NCBI RefSeq assembly: GCF_021130785.1
Contig: NW_025777654.1
Span: forward strand, 1 to 64,000
Source of the DNA: Homalodisca vitripennis
Taxonomy: Eukaryota; Arthropoda; Insecta; Hemiptera; Cicadellidae
DNA length: 64,000 nucleotides
Direction: 5' to 3'
Numbering within the stretch: position 1 is the first letter of the stretch; each line of letters opens with the position of its first letter. Position numbers and translations under genes: made by a program. Positions 11,490-23,299 of this stretch are shown here, one piece after another. The notes under the pieces were generated by a model. The model made no database searches. It had not been told where the DNA came from and saw nothing but the letters and a program-made list of their open reading frames with translations.

Positions 11490-11740
11490 ATGTGTCCTAA
11501 GACCTCAGCTTATCTAGGAGGAATGGAAAATTCCCAGATTTTTCGATAGTGGTAGTCCCCCCCCTTAATAGGCTATCCTAGATACACCTATGGTAACACT
11601 GTTAGCACGAAACTATATTTTTTATCATAACAATAAAATCGATATATTTAGAGACTTGTGCCCTTAATTTTAATTACATTGAATATACAACAGCATTATT
11701 TATAGCTTTAATTATATGCATTAAACTGTGCTAAACTTGC
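11490..11740 (+). repeat. Long-repeat module V, downstream part, copy 1
   Basis: It aligns with 53,640-54,040. Anchors: cagcttatctaggaggaatg (11,507), gtagtggtag-type block with a C-run, gttagcacgaaact (11,603) and acaacagcattatttatag (11,688). The other copy is interrupted by a pogo element just after the last anchor. Confidence 0.7.
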
Positions 11741-12039
11741 AAGCCTACAATAATGCTTTGTAAAATAACTAAAATGGCGAAGTTGTTTTTACTGTTGATA
11801 ATAAATTATCGTTATTTATTTTTATGAAATGTTCAAGTTATTTCATTAGTCCTTTATTCTATATATGCTGAATTTTAATACATAACGCCAAATGCTCAAA
11901 TCTCCATTTCTGATATAATATCGTTTAAAATTGTTAATAATGAAATTAAATACTGCACTTAATCATATCATCATTATGACCATCACCACACTGTTTGAGA
12001 CAGCAAAATAAAGACAGAGACAGAAACGTTATAGTCTAG

Positions 12040-13490
12040 CATGCAATTATCATATGTCACAGGCCTTGCCCGACTGTAAAAATTCTAACGGCGTCTGATA
12101 TAGGGCGTACAGTGAACTTTGTACCTTATTTTACGTTAGTGCAATCTATGTACATTTTCATAAATTACCTGAGAAAAAACTATACATAAATAATTTCAAG
12201 AAAGTAGCTGCCATCATTATCTTAAGTTAAGCAATTATCGGACCATTAAACCATTATCACTAATCCATTGATAAACGGTATATGTAAAAATTGAAGTTCA
12301 TATTGAGATTGTTTTCTTTCTGCGTGGAACCCATAGAAAGTTATGTACGTTCAATGATAAAGGTTCTTCAATTTTAAATATTTACGGTGGCAGCTTGTCT
12401 GAAATGTACGAGTATATACATATATGAGTATAATTCACAAACGATAAAAACTATGATAACTAACCTATCATATTTGCGGCCAAATTTATTCAAAAGAGAG
12501 TTCTTTCATGTTTACAAGCATTGAAAAATTGTTGTTAAAAAAGTATAAACGGTACATCCAAACTAAAGTTTCAATACTATCCACACGTTTTGATATCTTT
12601 TAATTATAGACAAGTGTAGGCTAAACTAAGTTTCTTCAAAGATATTTTAAAAAAGTTAAAAACTATTCAAATACAAAGTTACCAAATAAAATATTGAAAA
12701 CCTGATTTTTTGCAAAAATAACCAGACTAAAAGTGTTATAATTTGCATAAATATTTAAAAAACTGTAACAAAACATAATCTTGAAAAGGCATACTGCTAT
12801 GCAAGACTATAATATATAGTATTTACCACTATATCGAAGTGGAGAGATAAAGACGTTTAAATCTGTTATTTACAAAGTGAGTAAATTTTTCAAATTAAGT
12901 AGGACTCTAGTAATAATTAGAATTATTAAAACGAGAGAATCCATTACGTAATTTAGCCTATGGAATTAAAGATTTGTAGCTTGAATTTTCATGCAAAAGA
13001 TATATCGTAAACGGTACAGCTAAATATAAATTTCATTATTAGCTAAAAATTATCTATCTGTTAATTTTATAGAAACTTAGGTTAAGCTGGTTTTCTCTAG
13101 GAAAAATTTAAAATAATTAAAAACTATTCAAACACAAATTTAATAAATAAAATTATTTATATATGACTTTTATTTTTTTATGTGACTTTATAAAATGGTA
13201 AAGTTTATTAAAATATTGAAATAATTATTTGTTTATAATAAATTTAGATGAGGGTTAATTACTCTACGATACTAAATATCTAGTATTTACCACTATTTCT
13301 ATTTATTTTTAATTGTAATTATAGAAGTTTGGATTTAATAAATCTCTGAATTGTATTGTTAGAAAGTTTCTAAGGAAGTTAATGTTGCAATTGTTTTAGT
13401 ATTTTGTTATGAACGTGTGTATAAAATAGGTCGTACAACATTTAGCGGCGTTTTATATCTGGCGAAGGTGGAATTATCATACTTTCACTT
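12040..13490 (+). repeat. Long-repeat block upstream of L5, copy 1
   Basis: It aligns with 45,870-47,600. Anchors: ggccttgcccgactg / gccttgccagactg, acagtgaac, tgttttctttctgcgtgg, caagtgtaggctaaactaag, and ttggatttaataaatct near 13,330. Long runs of A and T give many indels. No coding frame. The same block appears to hold two internal sub-repeats (12,600-12,850 and 13,080-13,330 both contain a 'taggctaaact/taagctggttt' then 'aaaactattcaa' and 'tagtatttaccactat' sequence). Confidence 0.65.
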
Positions 13491-13493
13491 TCC

Positions 13494-14130
13494 TAATATA
13501 ACGTCAAACTTATCTACAATAATAAATATATATACCTCTCAAGTAAGCACCTAGTGCACTTGAAAGACTTTGTAAGATTATCAACAACACCATACACAAA
13601 CCAGACAATCATAACGAGTAGCACCTTTATCATAAATATTAAAATGGTAACCGAGAATGAAATAAGTTTTTTATTTATCTCAACCGGTTCTTTTTATAAA
13701 AATTCTCATTTCTTACCTAAATATACTTGGGGTACTCAATATTTATGAAATATATAATCTGAAAAATAAAACAACGCTTTCATAAAGTATTTATACCATA
13801 CATTTCAATGAGATACAAAAAGAAATTACGGTTCTACATTATACTCTTTTCGTGTAGATGCAAATATTCTGCGACAGATAGCAGCAGACATGACGTAAAC
13901 CTTGATATTTCAATTCACCAATCTAATAAGGGAGGGGGAGGATTACATGGTAAAAGGGTACGGCCTGCCCAAGGTTTAGCCCTAGAACCGTGTAATGCTC
14001 TAACCTGGGTGCGAATAAAAATGTCATTGCAGCCATTACTGTTGGTTCTAGTAACAGTGGTGAATGCACGGTAACTGTTTTAAGCACAGGCAGTTCCAAT
14101 CCCTGACAAGGTTGGTTATTTATTATTTTT
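13494..14130 (+). repeat. L5-L6 module, copy 1
   Basis: L5 starts with cctaatataacgtcaaactt and ctcaagtaagcacctagtgc; it recurs at 20.68, 32.1, 47.6 and 59.8 kb. L6 (13,840-14,130) starts at gacagatagcagcagac, holds a GGGAGGGGG run, the hairpin at 13,943-13,995, and ends at caatccctgacaaggttg. L6 recurs at 22.19-22.42 and 32.38-32.63 kb and in part at 5.6 and 33.95 kb. An 88-codon open frame across L6 (13,808-14,074) is broken in the other copies, so L6 is not conserved as protein. Confidence 0.8.
13943..13995 (+). repeat. Hairpin of module L6, copy 1
   Basis: The stem is ttacatggta against accgtgtaa with one G-T wobble, plus an inner aaggg/cccta pairing. The same fold is seen in three other copies, see 22,252, 32,449 and 33,965. 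Confidence 0.65.
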
Positions 14131-14886
14131 TAATTAACTTTTAAATAGATCACATGAACATTTTCTTTATAAAATTATATAATATTTTCAAGAAGTTTAT
14201 TTTAATTTTCACAAATCAACGTATACGAGGATAACATACCCACCAGTAATAAGGATAATTTTTCTGTGTAAAGTCCAACATGACAGAAAATCACGTTGCT
14301 TGGCTTGGCCACTATTTTTTTTTAACAACTATTTACTATTTTGTGTGTAATTTTAATTGTGTTGAAAAACTAGAAAAATAAGTTTTTTCAGGATACGATT
14401 TCTATAATGAAATTCTGGCGTGCCGAGCTGGCTTGTCACTGGCCCTCTCTAGAATCTTTATATTTTATTACTTACTAGTATAAATATTTTTTACAAAATT
14501 AGTGCAAAAAATTACCTATATATTCAATAAATAAAGTTAGCACACGGCCGAGTCAGTGACATGGACATGATGCGTGTCACATAAAACCTCTTTCTTCCTC
14601 TAGTACCAAAAAGTATATATTATTTTGAAACTCAATTTTATTGTCAGGTTAGATCAAAATCAGAATTTTTTAATTATGAAAATTTATAAATCAGAGTTAC
14701 TCTGCATTACTGTTCTTCCTCTAGAAGTATTACAGTTTTAATTTGGTCCCATTTCCATAGTAAATATCTAAGTAATATTTGTAATCATGTATGTAAGTAA
14801 TATATACCTCATTGATTTGTTTACATGAAGAAGAGGATAGATTCTCAATACTTGAAAGATCGTGTTCTATTTTTGTAACATTATCT
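14131..14886. other. AT-rich DNA after L6, copy 1
   Basis: The first 300 bases weakly match the regions after L6 at 22.45 and 32.66 kb. No gene recognised. Confidence 0.45.
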
Positions 14887-15023
14887 ATTTTTTAGATATT
14901 TCCACATTAAATTTATTTTTAAAAAGCGCTTTCGCCGGTTATGGCATCATCAGTTACTGATGATGCCTTAACCGGCGAAAGCGCTTTTTAAAAATAAATT
15001 TGTCGTGGAAGTATCTAAAAAAT
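14887..15023. repeat. 137-bp near-perfect palindrome, possible inverted Penelope-type ends
   Basis: The two arms (14,887-14,954 and 14,956-15,023) pair around base 14,955. Checked base by base: 63 of 68 positions pair, and the inner 46 pair with one mismatch. Each arm reads outward as ctgatgatgcc, then ggcgaaagcgcttttt, then an A/T-rich run and tggaa-tatct. The arms hold the pattern CTGATGA, a GCC/GGC stem, then GAAA. Fold-back ends with hammerhead motifs are known in Penelope-like elements (pLTRs); that assignment is inference. No reverse transcriptase lies beside it. A 68-codon open frame follows at 15,022 and is not recognised. Confidence 0.8.
14957..14980 (+). ncRNA. Hammerhead-ribozyme-like core in the palindrome arm
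   Basis: CTGATGA (14,957-14,963), one extra T, GCC (14,965-14,967), a six-base loop, GGC (14,974-14,976) and GAAA (14,977-14,980). This is the conserved core order of a hammerhead ribozyme with a 3-bp stem II. The extra T after CTGATGA departs from the standard core, and stems I and III with the UH cleavage site are not evident by eye. The left arm carries the same core on the minus strand (14,953-14,930). Activity is unproven. Confidence 0.35.
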
Positions 15024-15735
15024 GTCTTTTCCATTAAAACCTACCTACTTCCGCCAAGGATACAAAGAAGAAAATGAAAAACATTATCTATGCCAAATTG
15101 TCGGAAAGCCTAATATCGGTTTAGGAATTCCTGTTGTTACAGCAATGTATGAAAAAAACGTTTTGAAAACACTGGTAATGTGTATACGATTGTTGTTGGC
15201 TCTTACAGAAGTATTATATTTTATATAACACTATTTTAAACACATCTAGTGTTGACATGTCTAGTATTATTGATTAAATATCGTATTTCATAGTTTTCAA
15301 TAGTTCTGTGTAAGCCGTTGTTAATTACCTAACCCGCCATAAACAACCACTAATGAATAAGTAAAATTAAACAATCGTAAGGCAAGTCTCCAGAAATATT
15401 CGACAACCTCTAAAAGAAGTTAATGCTGAATAGAACAATTACCAGAAAATAAACATAACCTGAAATCCAATATTAACAAAACACCCAAACTCTGTATGGA
15501 CAACCATGATCTATTTAAAAAGCCGTGCATAGCTTACAATTTTTCGACTCTAAAATACTTTCTGTTCTTTGCTCTGTTGATGTGAAGTTCAGAAAATTCC
15601 TAAACGAGATGAAAACTGTGTGTTAAGCCGAGAACAGTCACTGATGAGTATTTGAATTGATTTTAAACGGTTGATTGATAGACATTTGAACTGTGTGAGG
15701 CTCTTTTGTATCATTTTTCCACTCACGGAACGATG
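15024..15735. other. AT-rich DNA, nothing recognised
   Basis: Apart from the short open frame at 15,022-15,228, which matches no family I know and sits against the palindrome, nothing was seen. Confidence 0.45.
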
Positions 15736-15739
15736 CATA

Positions 15740-17930
15740 AATATTACACTAGTCTCCTGACTGTCAATTATTTAACTCATCTTATTTTATTCATCTGCTC
15801 TAATTGTGACAATGCAATAAAGGATATTTATTACAATCAACACATCATGATATCAGAGGAAGTATAATATAATTAGATGACTATTAACATAACAAGTATC
15901 ACTAAATTATATTTTTATAAATATTTTTACATACCCTATTTAACAGCATCTTACCTTACTCCCAATATTTACTCTTTCTCTTTCGGTATGGTTTAATTTG
16001 AAAGTAACGCTTTACCCTCTCTTCTAGTATACAGTAAGTCACATTACAAACATGTTTCGTATTGTCAAAATCTGTGGTGAACCCATGCTCTAAGTGTATG
16101 GGGAATGTAAAAAATGCATTTGGATATCAAATTAATCAATTTGAAACAAGGAAACGTCAAACTTAGGATACCTTGCTAACGTTAAATAAATAACTCTTAG
16201 TATTATGACTTTTTAACACAGCATGTATCTACCTCCGGAAACCCTTTGATTTGGACTGCATCTGTTCCTACTTTTTCTTTAACGCTGTTGCAAACCTGCC
16301 TCAAGTGCCGGCAACAGCTATTGTTAGAGATTGAACTACTTAGTGTATGAGCCGAGATCAAATTAGCATTATATCAGCACTATTAGCACATATTAGCATT
16401 AATTTGTTGTAACTAAATTCGACAAAACAAAAATACTGGTCCATCTGTAATTAATGTACTTTTAATAACGGAAACTTTAGAAATCGTTAAGAAGGAATAT
16501 AAAATATAGCATGGTGAAGCTTCAGCCAGTGATAATAAAGCTCTGCTCCTTCATCAACTAACCTAACAAACGACTGCTGATTGTTGGCAGTTTCGGTTTA
16601 ACATCTGTTGACTGAAGATGACAATTTTCGATAGGATTTGAAAGACTTCGATGTTAGGTATGGCATCAGCCACGAATGCGTGAAAATTAAAATACGTTGA
16701 AAAGTCTGTAGTGGAGTTTGTTCCTAGAGGAAGAGTGCCATATCAGTTAACTAAAGGAGGTAATAAACTATTATTTGTTGGTAATGTTTAAAAAAGGCGA
16801 TTGTCCATAATTGTTCCAGATCGTTATACTCTCTTGTCTTTACGAAAGGAAAATATAATAAAATGCAAAATAATTATTTTATCAAAAGATTTTAAGTATG
16901 TGATATTTAAAATAAAATACAATATACATATAAAATATAATATAATATAAAATTTGCTATTATGAAGAAAGAACCCAGCTTCTGAGATTTTTCGCTATAC
17001 CATTATAGAATGAAGCTATTTGGAAATACTTTTCCTAGTTTTTTTCTAGAAATATTAAGAAATGGGTTAGGTCATTACGATCCATATTGGTTTAAATAAC
17101 AATGAGACTATGATGGAACACACGCGATGGTGCATTATTTTAAGATTAAATAAAGAATATGATTATGAACGTTCACTAAACAACAGGTTAGCTTGGTATT
17201 TATGTAACTTAAATTTCAAAATTCGAACAAGATTCATTCATTCTTAGCCAAGACGTTGTTAAAATAATTTGCATTTTAAGCTGTCTTGGTCATTTTTATA
17301 TTGAGGTTAAAACAACCGATTTCTCACAAAAACAGTAACTGTTTTAAAAGAAACAACTGCATAAAAGTAAACTAAATAGCATAATTTAACATAAGTCCAA
17401 AGTGTAATTTACACAGAACACTTTCATAATAATCCAGTTATGTTTTAAATTATACAGGAAAGAGAAATACTATTTGTAAAGTTATTATTAAAAAGACAGT
17501 TCCTGAACCATACTGGCGATGATAAGGTCTACAACATAGTCTAGTATTGTTTTCATCTTCCCATTGAAGCTTTAGACTGCTGACCACTGGAAGTTCCTCG
17601 TCAAATTTGATGGAGTCTTTGAAGACACTTAGATAGAAGTGGCCTGAAATGGGTAATTACTCGTGTAACTTATATCCTAAACCAAATACTCATATGGAAA
17701 CTTAACATAAATAGCCAATGAACTTTTTTATCTTAGGCATTTGCATGTTGTATTTTTTAAACAATCTACTGACAAAAAATTTAACACATTTAATGGTTTT
17801 ATCCATATCATCCATAACAACATTTCTCGCACATTTTACCACAGACAGACTGCTTGTCAAACAATAGCTCAAATATTTCATCGAACAAGTTCCACCCAGA
17901 TCAATTTTAATGTAATGTATTAAATATTAG
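15740..17930 (+). repeat. Long-repeat modules L8-L10, copy 1
   Basis: From 16,030 (acagtaagtcacattacaaa, then atgtttcgtattgtcaaaa) to 17,720 it aligns with 55,103-57,425. L8 (15,740-16,340) also recurs at 23,300-24,230. L9 anchors: ggtgaagcttcagccagtga (16,512), cagtttcggtttaacatctg (16,588), gtagtggagtttgttcctag (16,709). L10 anchors: gttatgttttaaattatac (17,438), gaccactggaagttcctcg (17,581), gggcctgaaatgggtaa-type block (17,641). No coding frame is shared between the copies. Confidence 0.8.
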
Positions 17931-18589
17931 ATATGGCCCATATAAAAGGGGTTGTTAATAGTTATTTACTTGTTGACAAAGATAAGTCTTTACAGCTTAT
18001 GAACCAAACTCGTCTGCGTTTTCTTTTTTTTATAGTTTCATTAGTATTTTTTGTCAATGAATAAGTTATGATTTGTTGATTTAATAATGTTTGTGATATT
18101 TAAAAAACTTGCGCTGAATTACGTTGCCAAAATTGATTGCCATATGTTTTACGCGTTTTAACACTCTCAAAATCTATAGGTAACTACTTTTTTTATTTTA
18201 ATAGTCAGTTATTTTACATTAGTATACTGCAATGAAACTTTCTTAACTAGATTTGAAATACTGTTAATATTATCATTGTAATATTATTTCCCTTGTTTCA
18301 CTGTGTTGGAATTCAACTGTAATGGTTTCTTATAGGCATAATAATCTTGTCAAAGACTTATTGAACATTTTATAAAAGCAGATTTGAATCACATTAACTT
18401 TATGATTTGTAATAGAGGGCATTTGAAATCTTTTACTTATATACTTAAATTAATCCAGTACCAAATATATTATCAAGGCTAAAGAATGTATATCATAAGT
18501 ATATTCTTTGAATCAGGCTCCAGAGTTGCAGATAGTTACGGTCAATACCAATGTTAACACCGACAGTAAAATATTGTTACTTACCAGAT

Positions 18590-18660
18590 CTCATCAAGTC
18601 ATGTTTGATGTGTCATCCGCTCGGTGTGACAAAGCACGGCTAGGACTGATCTCGTAGTTA
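18590..18660 (+). repeat. Conserved 70-bp block (L11), copy 1
   Basis: It aligns with 35,395-35,465: tctcatcaagtc, then cggtgtgac, then an 'aggactgatctcgtag / ggggctggtctcgtag' end. It is GC-richer and better kept than its flanks. Function unknown. Confidence 0.6.
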
Positions 18661-20165
18661 AAATATATTAGTTATTATATTGCTGAAATACTTTGTTACT
18701 TCATTCTCATAAATATTTAAATTTTTGTTTTAGCCACCTGTTTGCTCTCTCCATTTTGTATAAACTCACTACAATATGAGTATTAATTTATTTGTATATA
18801 TCTATATATATATTAAGCCATTATAAGCGTTTCCTTTGAACTGCAAAAACTTGCTAATTAAACCGTGTAATCCCAAAAGTCAAATGCTTTTATTTATAAA
18901 TAAACTTCCAATAATACACCACTAGACACTCAGAGAAATTTAAATGACCTGAAATATCTATCATAAAGAAATTGTTTTAGTTTTCTTAATATTTATACTG
19001 TAAAACATTAAGGATATTAGTATGCATTGATGAGCTTTGGTTTATGAATAATTAGTTTTGTTACAGACCAAACTTAAATCAATTCACTGTTTGAAATTTT
19101 TGACAACGGATTTCTCCAGACACAATTTCTTAGATGCTATAACTCCGCGATACAAGAAACAGTAACACTGTTATCATATCTGCAATGTGTATTTCTTAAT
19201 AAGTATACCTATAGCTACTCAACTATTATCTACGTTAAAATAAACAAATCACACCAGAGCGTTGTTATACGCATATTACTGAAATCACAACAACCATGTT
19301 CTGTTGCGCATTACCTATTAAAATTTAAATTAATTCAAGAAAATTACTAATTAAAACCTAATAAAAATACGGAACCCAATAGGCCTTCCCTAACCGACGA
19401 ACAACTGAGAAGAGGCCAATACTTGATGGCGATTGTCTCGGCAGAAACAATACGGGGACAAAATAGATGACGTTAGTAAGCCTTTTTATTATTGGTTCGT
19501 ACAATATTAAATATTTATAACCACACAGTGACTCCACGTAGGTTAATTAGAAATCACTAATATGTTTCACACTTGAGTTTCTTTCTTCATTTAATTTTCT
19601 TTTTCTTTATAAGCAATGTGGAGTTAAAAAATATTTTTGCTTAGACTTATAATAGGAATCTTTAGAAACATTATTGACCTCAATATAAAATTATAAATGC
19701 GGGACAAAAACTTGGAAGAGAGAGAAACAAAACGTTACGACAAGACAGTGAAGGAAGCATTCTGCAGACAAAGATTTGAGATTTATCGACCATTAATAAT
19801 ACTTAGATGTGATGAATGGCCCTAAAAAGATCATAGTTAGACGTTTGTTTGAGATATACACTTTTTAGTATACATCATAGCATTTTTTGTCACTAGGAGT
19901 ACTGAGATTTTGATTATTACTTTCTATTTTATCATAGTGATATTCAACAAGTTTCTACATATTTTTCAATATAATTTTACATATTTTATGCTATTTCAAA
20001 GTTAGTGTCTGCATTGTTTTTTTTTTTGATACGAAGTAAATGTTGTTCATTGACATGACAATTTTTTTATTTCAAAATATTTGTTATGTAATGTATTTAG
20101 AAAATAAATGTACTAATACAGTATAATAGAACTAATTATACATATCCAATCAAAATCTTTTTCTA
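18661..20165. other. AT-rich DNA, nothing recognised
   Basis: No gene, RNA or repeat end was recognised. Short open frames only. Confidence 0.45.
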
Positions 20166-20169
20166 AAAC

Positions 20170-20782
20170 CTTCTGAAAAATAACTTTTGTTTCATTGGAA
20201 CCAGTGCTTTTCCCGTCCTGTCTCTTGCTTCAGGGTGCGTATAGTGTTCGAACATAGGATTTGTCAGAGTAGGCTATATATCCGACAGGCAAACGCTTTA
20301 AAAAGACAAGTGAAGAGTCCTTTAACACGTCTAAGGTTAGTACAAATTATTATAGTATTAAATTCCTCTTAAAGATAGTCTTGGATGTTTCGTACAATAC
20401 TAAAAAGATTCTAAAATTCTAAAAGCTTTTTTGTCACTACATTTTATCAACTCTCACAAGAAATTACTTCATAGTATTCAATACAAAGACATATTTTATG
20501 ACGTTAAGTATTTTATGAATTTCATTGTTAAAGTTTCTTTAGAAACTAGTTTTATAATGTCACTTTCATCCCTTGTATTAAATTAAATTCAAAGTTATTA
20601 GTTTTTAATAGTCCAATGCGATGTTTAGCAGTAGCCTTATTGTTTTATATTAGGTAACCTTGGAATTCTTATCCTATTAAGGTCCTAATATAACATAAAC
20701 ATTTAACTCTGCTAATTATGATATCTCTCAAGTCAGCACATTGTGCAATTAAAAAACTTGGTAGTACAGTGTGTGTATCTCT
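20170..20782 (+). repeat. Long-repeat module N and first part of L5, copy 2
   Basis: 20,215-20,350 (gggtgcgtatagtgttcgaa, then aaaagacaagtgaag) aligns with 59,360-59,460 and, more weakly, 46,800-46,920. 20,440-20,782 aligns with 59,560-59,880 (atgtttagcagtag/ggtg, ctcaagtcagcaca). It is cut at 20,782 by the Jockey insertion and resumes at 21,909. Confidence 0.7.
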
Positions 20783-21908
20783 CCAAGTCCAAGTCCAAGT
20801 CGCTGTGCCTGGGGGGGGGGGTGGATCCCCCACATCTTTCAAGGCCTCTGCCGGTTAGGCTTTTGCCTTGTGTCTCGAGGGTCAAAGCCCTAGTAGCTTT
20901 CGCTACCTGTCAGTGGGGTGAAGTCTCGTGGTGCAGTCGAAGTTGTAGTCGATGTCATCAGTCATCCATGGGAAGACGCAGTTGGGGGACTGGGGGACTT
21001 CCTGGGCGCGAAGCTCAAGCTCACGGATGTGATCCCACGGTGAGGACTCTGCAGCTTCCTCAATGCTAGATGTCAGGCCTTCTACGAAGTTCCTGATGGT
21101 AGGGACGTTGGACGAAGCCCTGACTACGGTGTTCCTCACGAACCAGGGGGACCCAGTGGCCCGCCGGAGACACACGCTCTGGACAGCGAGCAACTGCCTC
21201 CTTGCGGTCTTGCAGGTGAGGTGGTACCATGCTGGGGCCGCATATGTGAGCACTGGTCGTATCAGAGCCGTGTAGAGCAGGACCTTCGTCCTGGTCGGTA
21301 GCTTCGTGGAGTTGAGCAGGGGGCCGATGCTGCCGAAGCCCTTCCTCGTTTGGCCACAGATCCTCTTGACGTGGGGTGTGAAGGTCAGCTTGGAGTCCAG
21401 GAGTACCCCCAGGTACTTGACTGAAGTCTTCCACGGTATGTCGTCGCCGTTGAGTGACAGGTGACGGCCGTCCGCTTGTCTCCTTGACCTTGTGAAGTTT
21501 ATAACTTTACATTTGTCAACGTTGACCTTGATCCTCCACTTGGTCAACCAGGGCTCCAGTAGGTGCAGCTGCCGCTGGATGTAGAACCCAGCCATCCTCA
21601 GGTTGGCAGAAGTGGCCGTGAGGAGCGCATCGTCCGCGTACAGGGAGAGCTGCACTCTCGGAGCGACCGGAAAGTCGTTTGTCTACCATAGGTACAGGAT
21701 CGGGCCTAGGACTGATCCCTGTGGCACACCAGATGTCACTGGGCGGGTCGTGGAGGTGGATCGGGCAACGCTGACGGAGAAGGTCCGGAGGTGGAGATAG
21801 CTGCGGAGCAGCCGGAAAATCCTGCCAGGCAATGTAGACGATGACAGCTTGAAGAGCAGTCCCTCGTGCCACACCTTGTCGAAGGCTTTGCTCACGTCTA
21901 TCAGGACC
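20783..21908 (-). mobile_element. 5'-truncated Jockey-type non-LTR retrotransposon
   Basis: The insert is flanked by an 11-bp direct repeat, tgtgtatctct, at 20,772-20,782 and 21,909-21,919. It is GC-rich in an AT-rich setting. The minus strand starts inside the RT domain (motif A) and runs to a 3' tail made of short direct repeats (gacttgg units, 20,783-20,800) after a run of C (seen as G 20,811-20,821). The surrounding L5 repeat continues across it. One open frame with a single stop suggests it is much younger than the repeat it sits in. Confidence 0.92.
20903..21908 (-). pseudogene. Jockey-type reverse transcriptase, C-terminal part
   Basis: The truncated frame opens at 21,908 with V-L-I-D-V-S-K-A-F-D-K-V-W (motif A). 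It continues with T-S-G-V-P-Q-G-S-V-L-G-P-I-L, the catalytic YADD (21,629-21,640), K-V-N-V-D-K-C and V-K-Y-L-G-V-L-L-D, then the thumb and C-terminal region with a final stop at 20,903-20,905. All of this is one frame apart from one TAG at 21,683-21,685 between the GVPQGS and YADD blocks. The endonuclease and fingers are absent, as expected for 5' truncation during reverse transcription. Confidence 0.9.
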
Positions 21909-22660
21909 TGTGTATCTCTGAAACATATGGGACATGTTCTTTGTTTATATTATTTAAATCTCTACCGAGAATCAAATAAGTTTCTTTTTCTAAGCACACT
22001 CGTCTTATTAAAAAACTCTTTTCTTATTTAAGTATTTTTGAACTACAATGGTTATCAAATAATAAGTAATCTGAAAACCCAAAACGATTTTATAATTTAT
22101 TTATACCGTTTAGTCCAATATGTCACAATGAAAGTTTACGGATCGAAATTATTCTCTTGTCGTATATATGCCTAGTGTAGGCAATAGATAGCAGCACACG
22201 TGACGTAAAATGAGATATCCTCCTAATCCAACCTAATAAGGGAGGGGAGTATTACATGGTAGAAGGGTGACGACCTGTCCAAGGACTGGCCCTAGTACTG
22301 TGTAATGATTTGGTGCGCATAACAGTGTCATTACAGCCATTGCTGTTGTTTCTAGTAACAGTTGTGAGTGCACGGTAACTGTTTTAAGCACACGCAGTCC
22401 CAATCCCTGTCAAGGTTGTTCATTTAAAAATTGTAAAGTAATATTTTAATAGATCTCATCGACATTTTCTTAATGAGATTTTTTATATATTTACCTATTT
22501 TATAAAGTGTAACATGCCAAAGACCAAAAAAATAACATTTTGCAACAAAAAACTCATGACTGAGCAAGCATGTTACTTGGCTTAACGATTTCGCAGTATG
22601 TAATTACTGTATATTTTACTATGTCATTAACAAATTTATTATTCTGTATTTAAATATTAG
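21909..22660 (+). repeat. L5-L6 module, copy 2 (continued)
   Basis: It resumes L5 after the Jockey insertion: tttatattatttaaatctct and accgagaatcaaataag. L6 lies at 22,185-22,425 (gatagcagcacacgtgacg, aataagggaggggagt, cagtcccaatccctgtcaag). The segment 22,440-22,660 matches the region after L6 at 32,640-32,860. Confidence 0.8.
22252..22305 (+). repeat. Hairpin of module L6, copy 2
   Basis: Stem ttacatggta against tactgtgtaa, with wobble pairs and one mismatch, and inner aaggg/ccct pairing. The loop gacgacctg is shared with the 32-kb copy. Confidence 0.65.
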
Positions 22661-23299
22661 ATTTAAAAAACAGCTAAAAATAATTATTGTGTAGCCTTTG
22701 AAATCCGATGTTGTCAAAGACCTGACTTCTGGAATCTGGAGTAATTTTTGCCTGAAGAGATATAAATATAAGCAGGTGCTACAACCTCAAGGAACCCTTT
22801 GCAACGTATCGACATAAGAGACATCTAGACTAACAAAATTAGTGTAAGCTAGGAGAAAAGGTATTTTCATTGTTTCATCAGCTACACCATTGAGTACACT
22901 ACGCACTGATGACGGATTTCTAATTAAATCATTAAAAGATCATGTTCAAATTTTAGACAACTGACGTAAGTGTAAAAAATATGGTTGCTTTCGTTCCAAA
23001 ATTACTTAAAGCCACACCATGTATCACATTACAGTTAGGTTGAATTAAAGCTAAGGACTTTGAACTTAGGATTCCTCCACATTGAGCTAAAACAGCTGAT
23101 AATATATAATACAATATTGAATAAATGCTCAAATAAATACACAGGTAACATATGTTTCACTCTCCCAATAAAGATTCCTTACACTGCATTTTAAATTTCA
23201 ATCTAAAATGGATTAGAAAATTGGAAAATAAGTGACTAGCTCTTGAAAACCCCTAAAAGACAAATCTTCTAATAAAACAACTCTGAAAATGGTGCTTTA
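22661..23299. other. AT-rich DNA, nothing recognised
   Basis: No gene or repeat boundary recognised. Confidence 0.4.

Noticed and set aside
13808..14074. 88-codon open frame across module L6 as a gene
   Set aside because: The frame is broken in the L6 copies at 22.2 and 32.4 kb, and conservation is at the DNA level, centred on a hairpin.
21603..21800. Plus-strand open frames across the Jockey insert
   Set aside because: Antisense shadows of the reverse transcriptase; GC-rich coding DNA often opens other frames.
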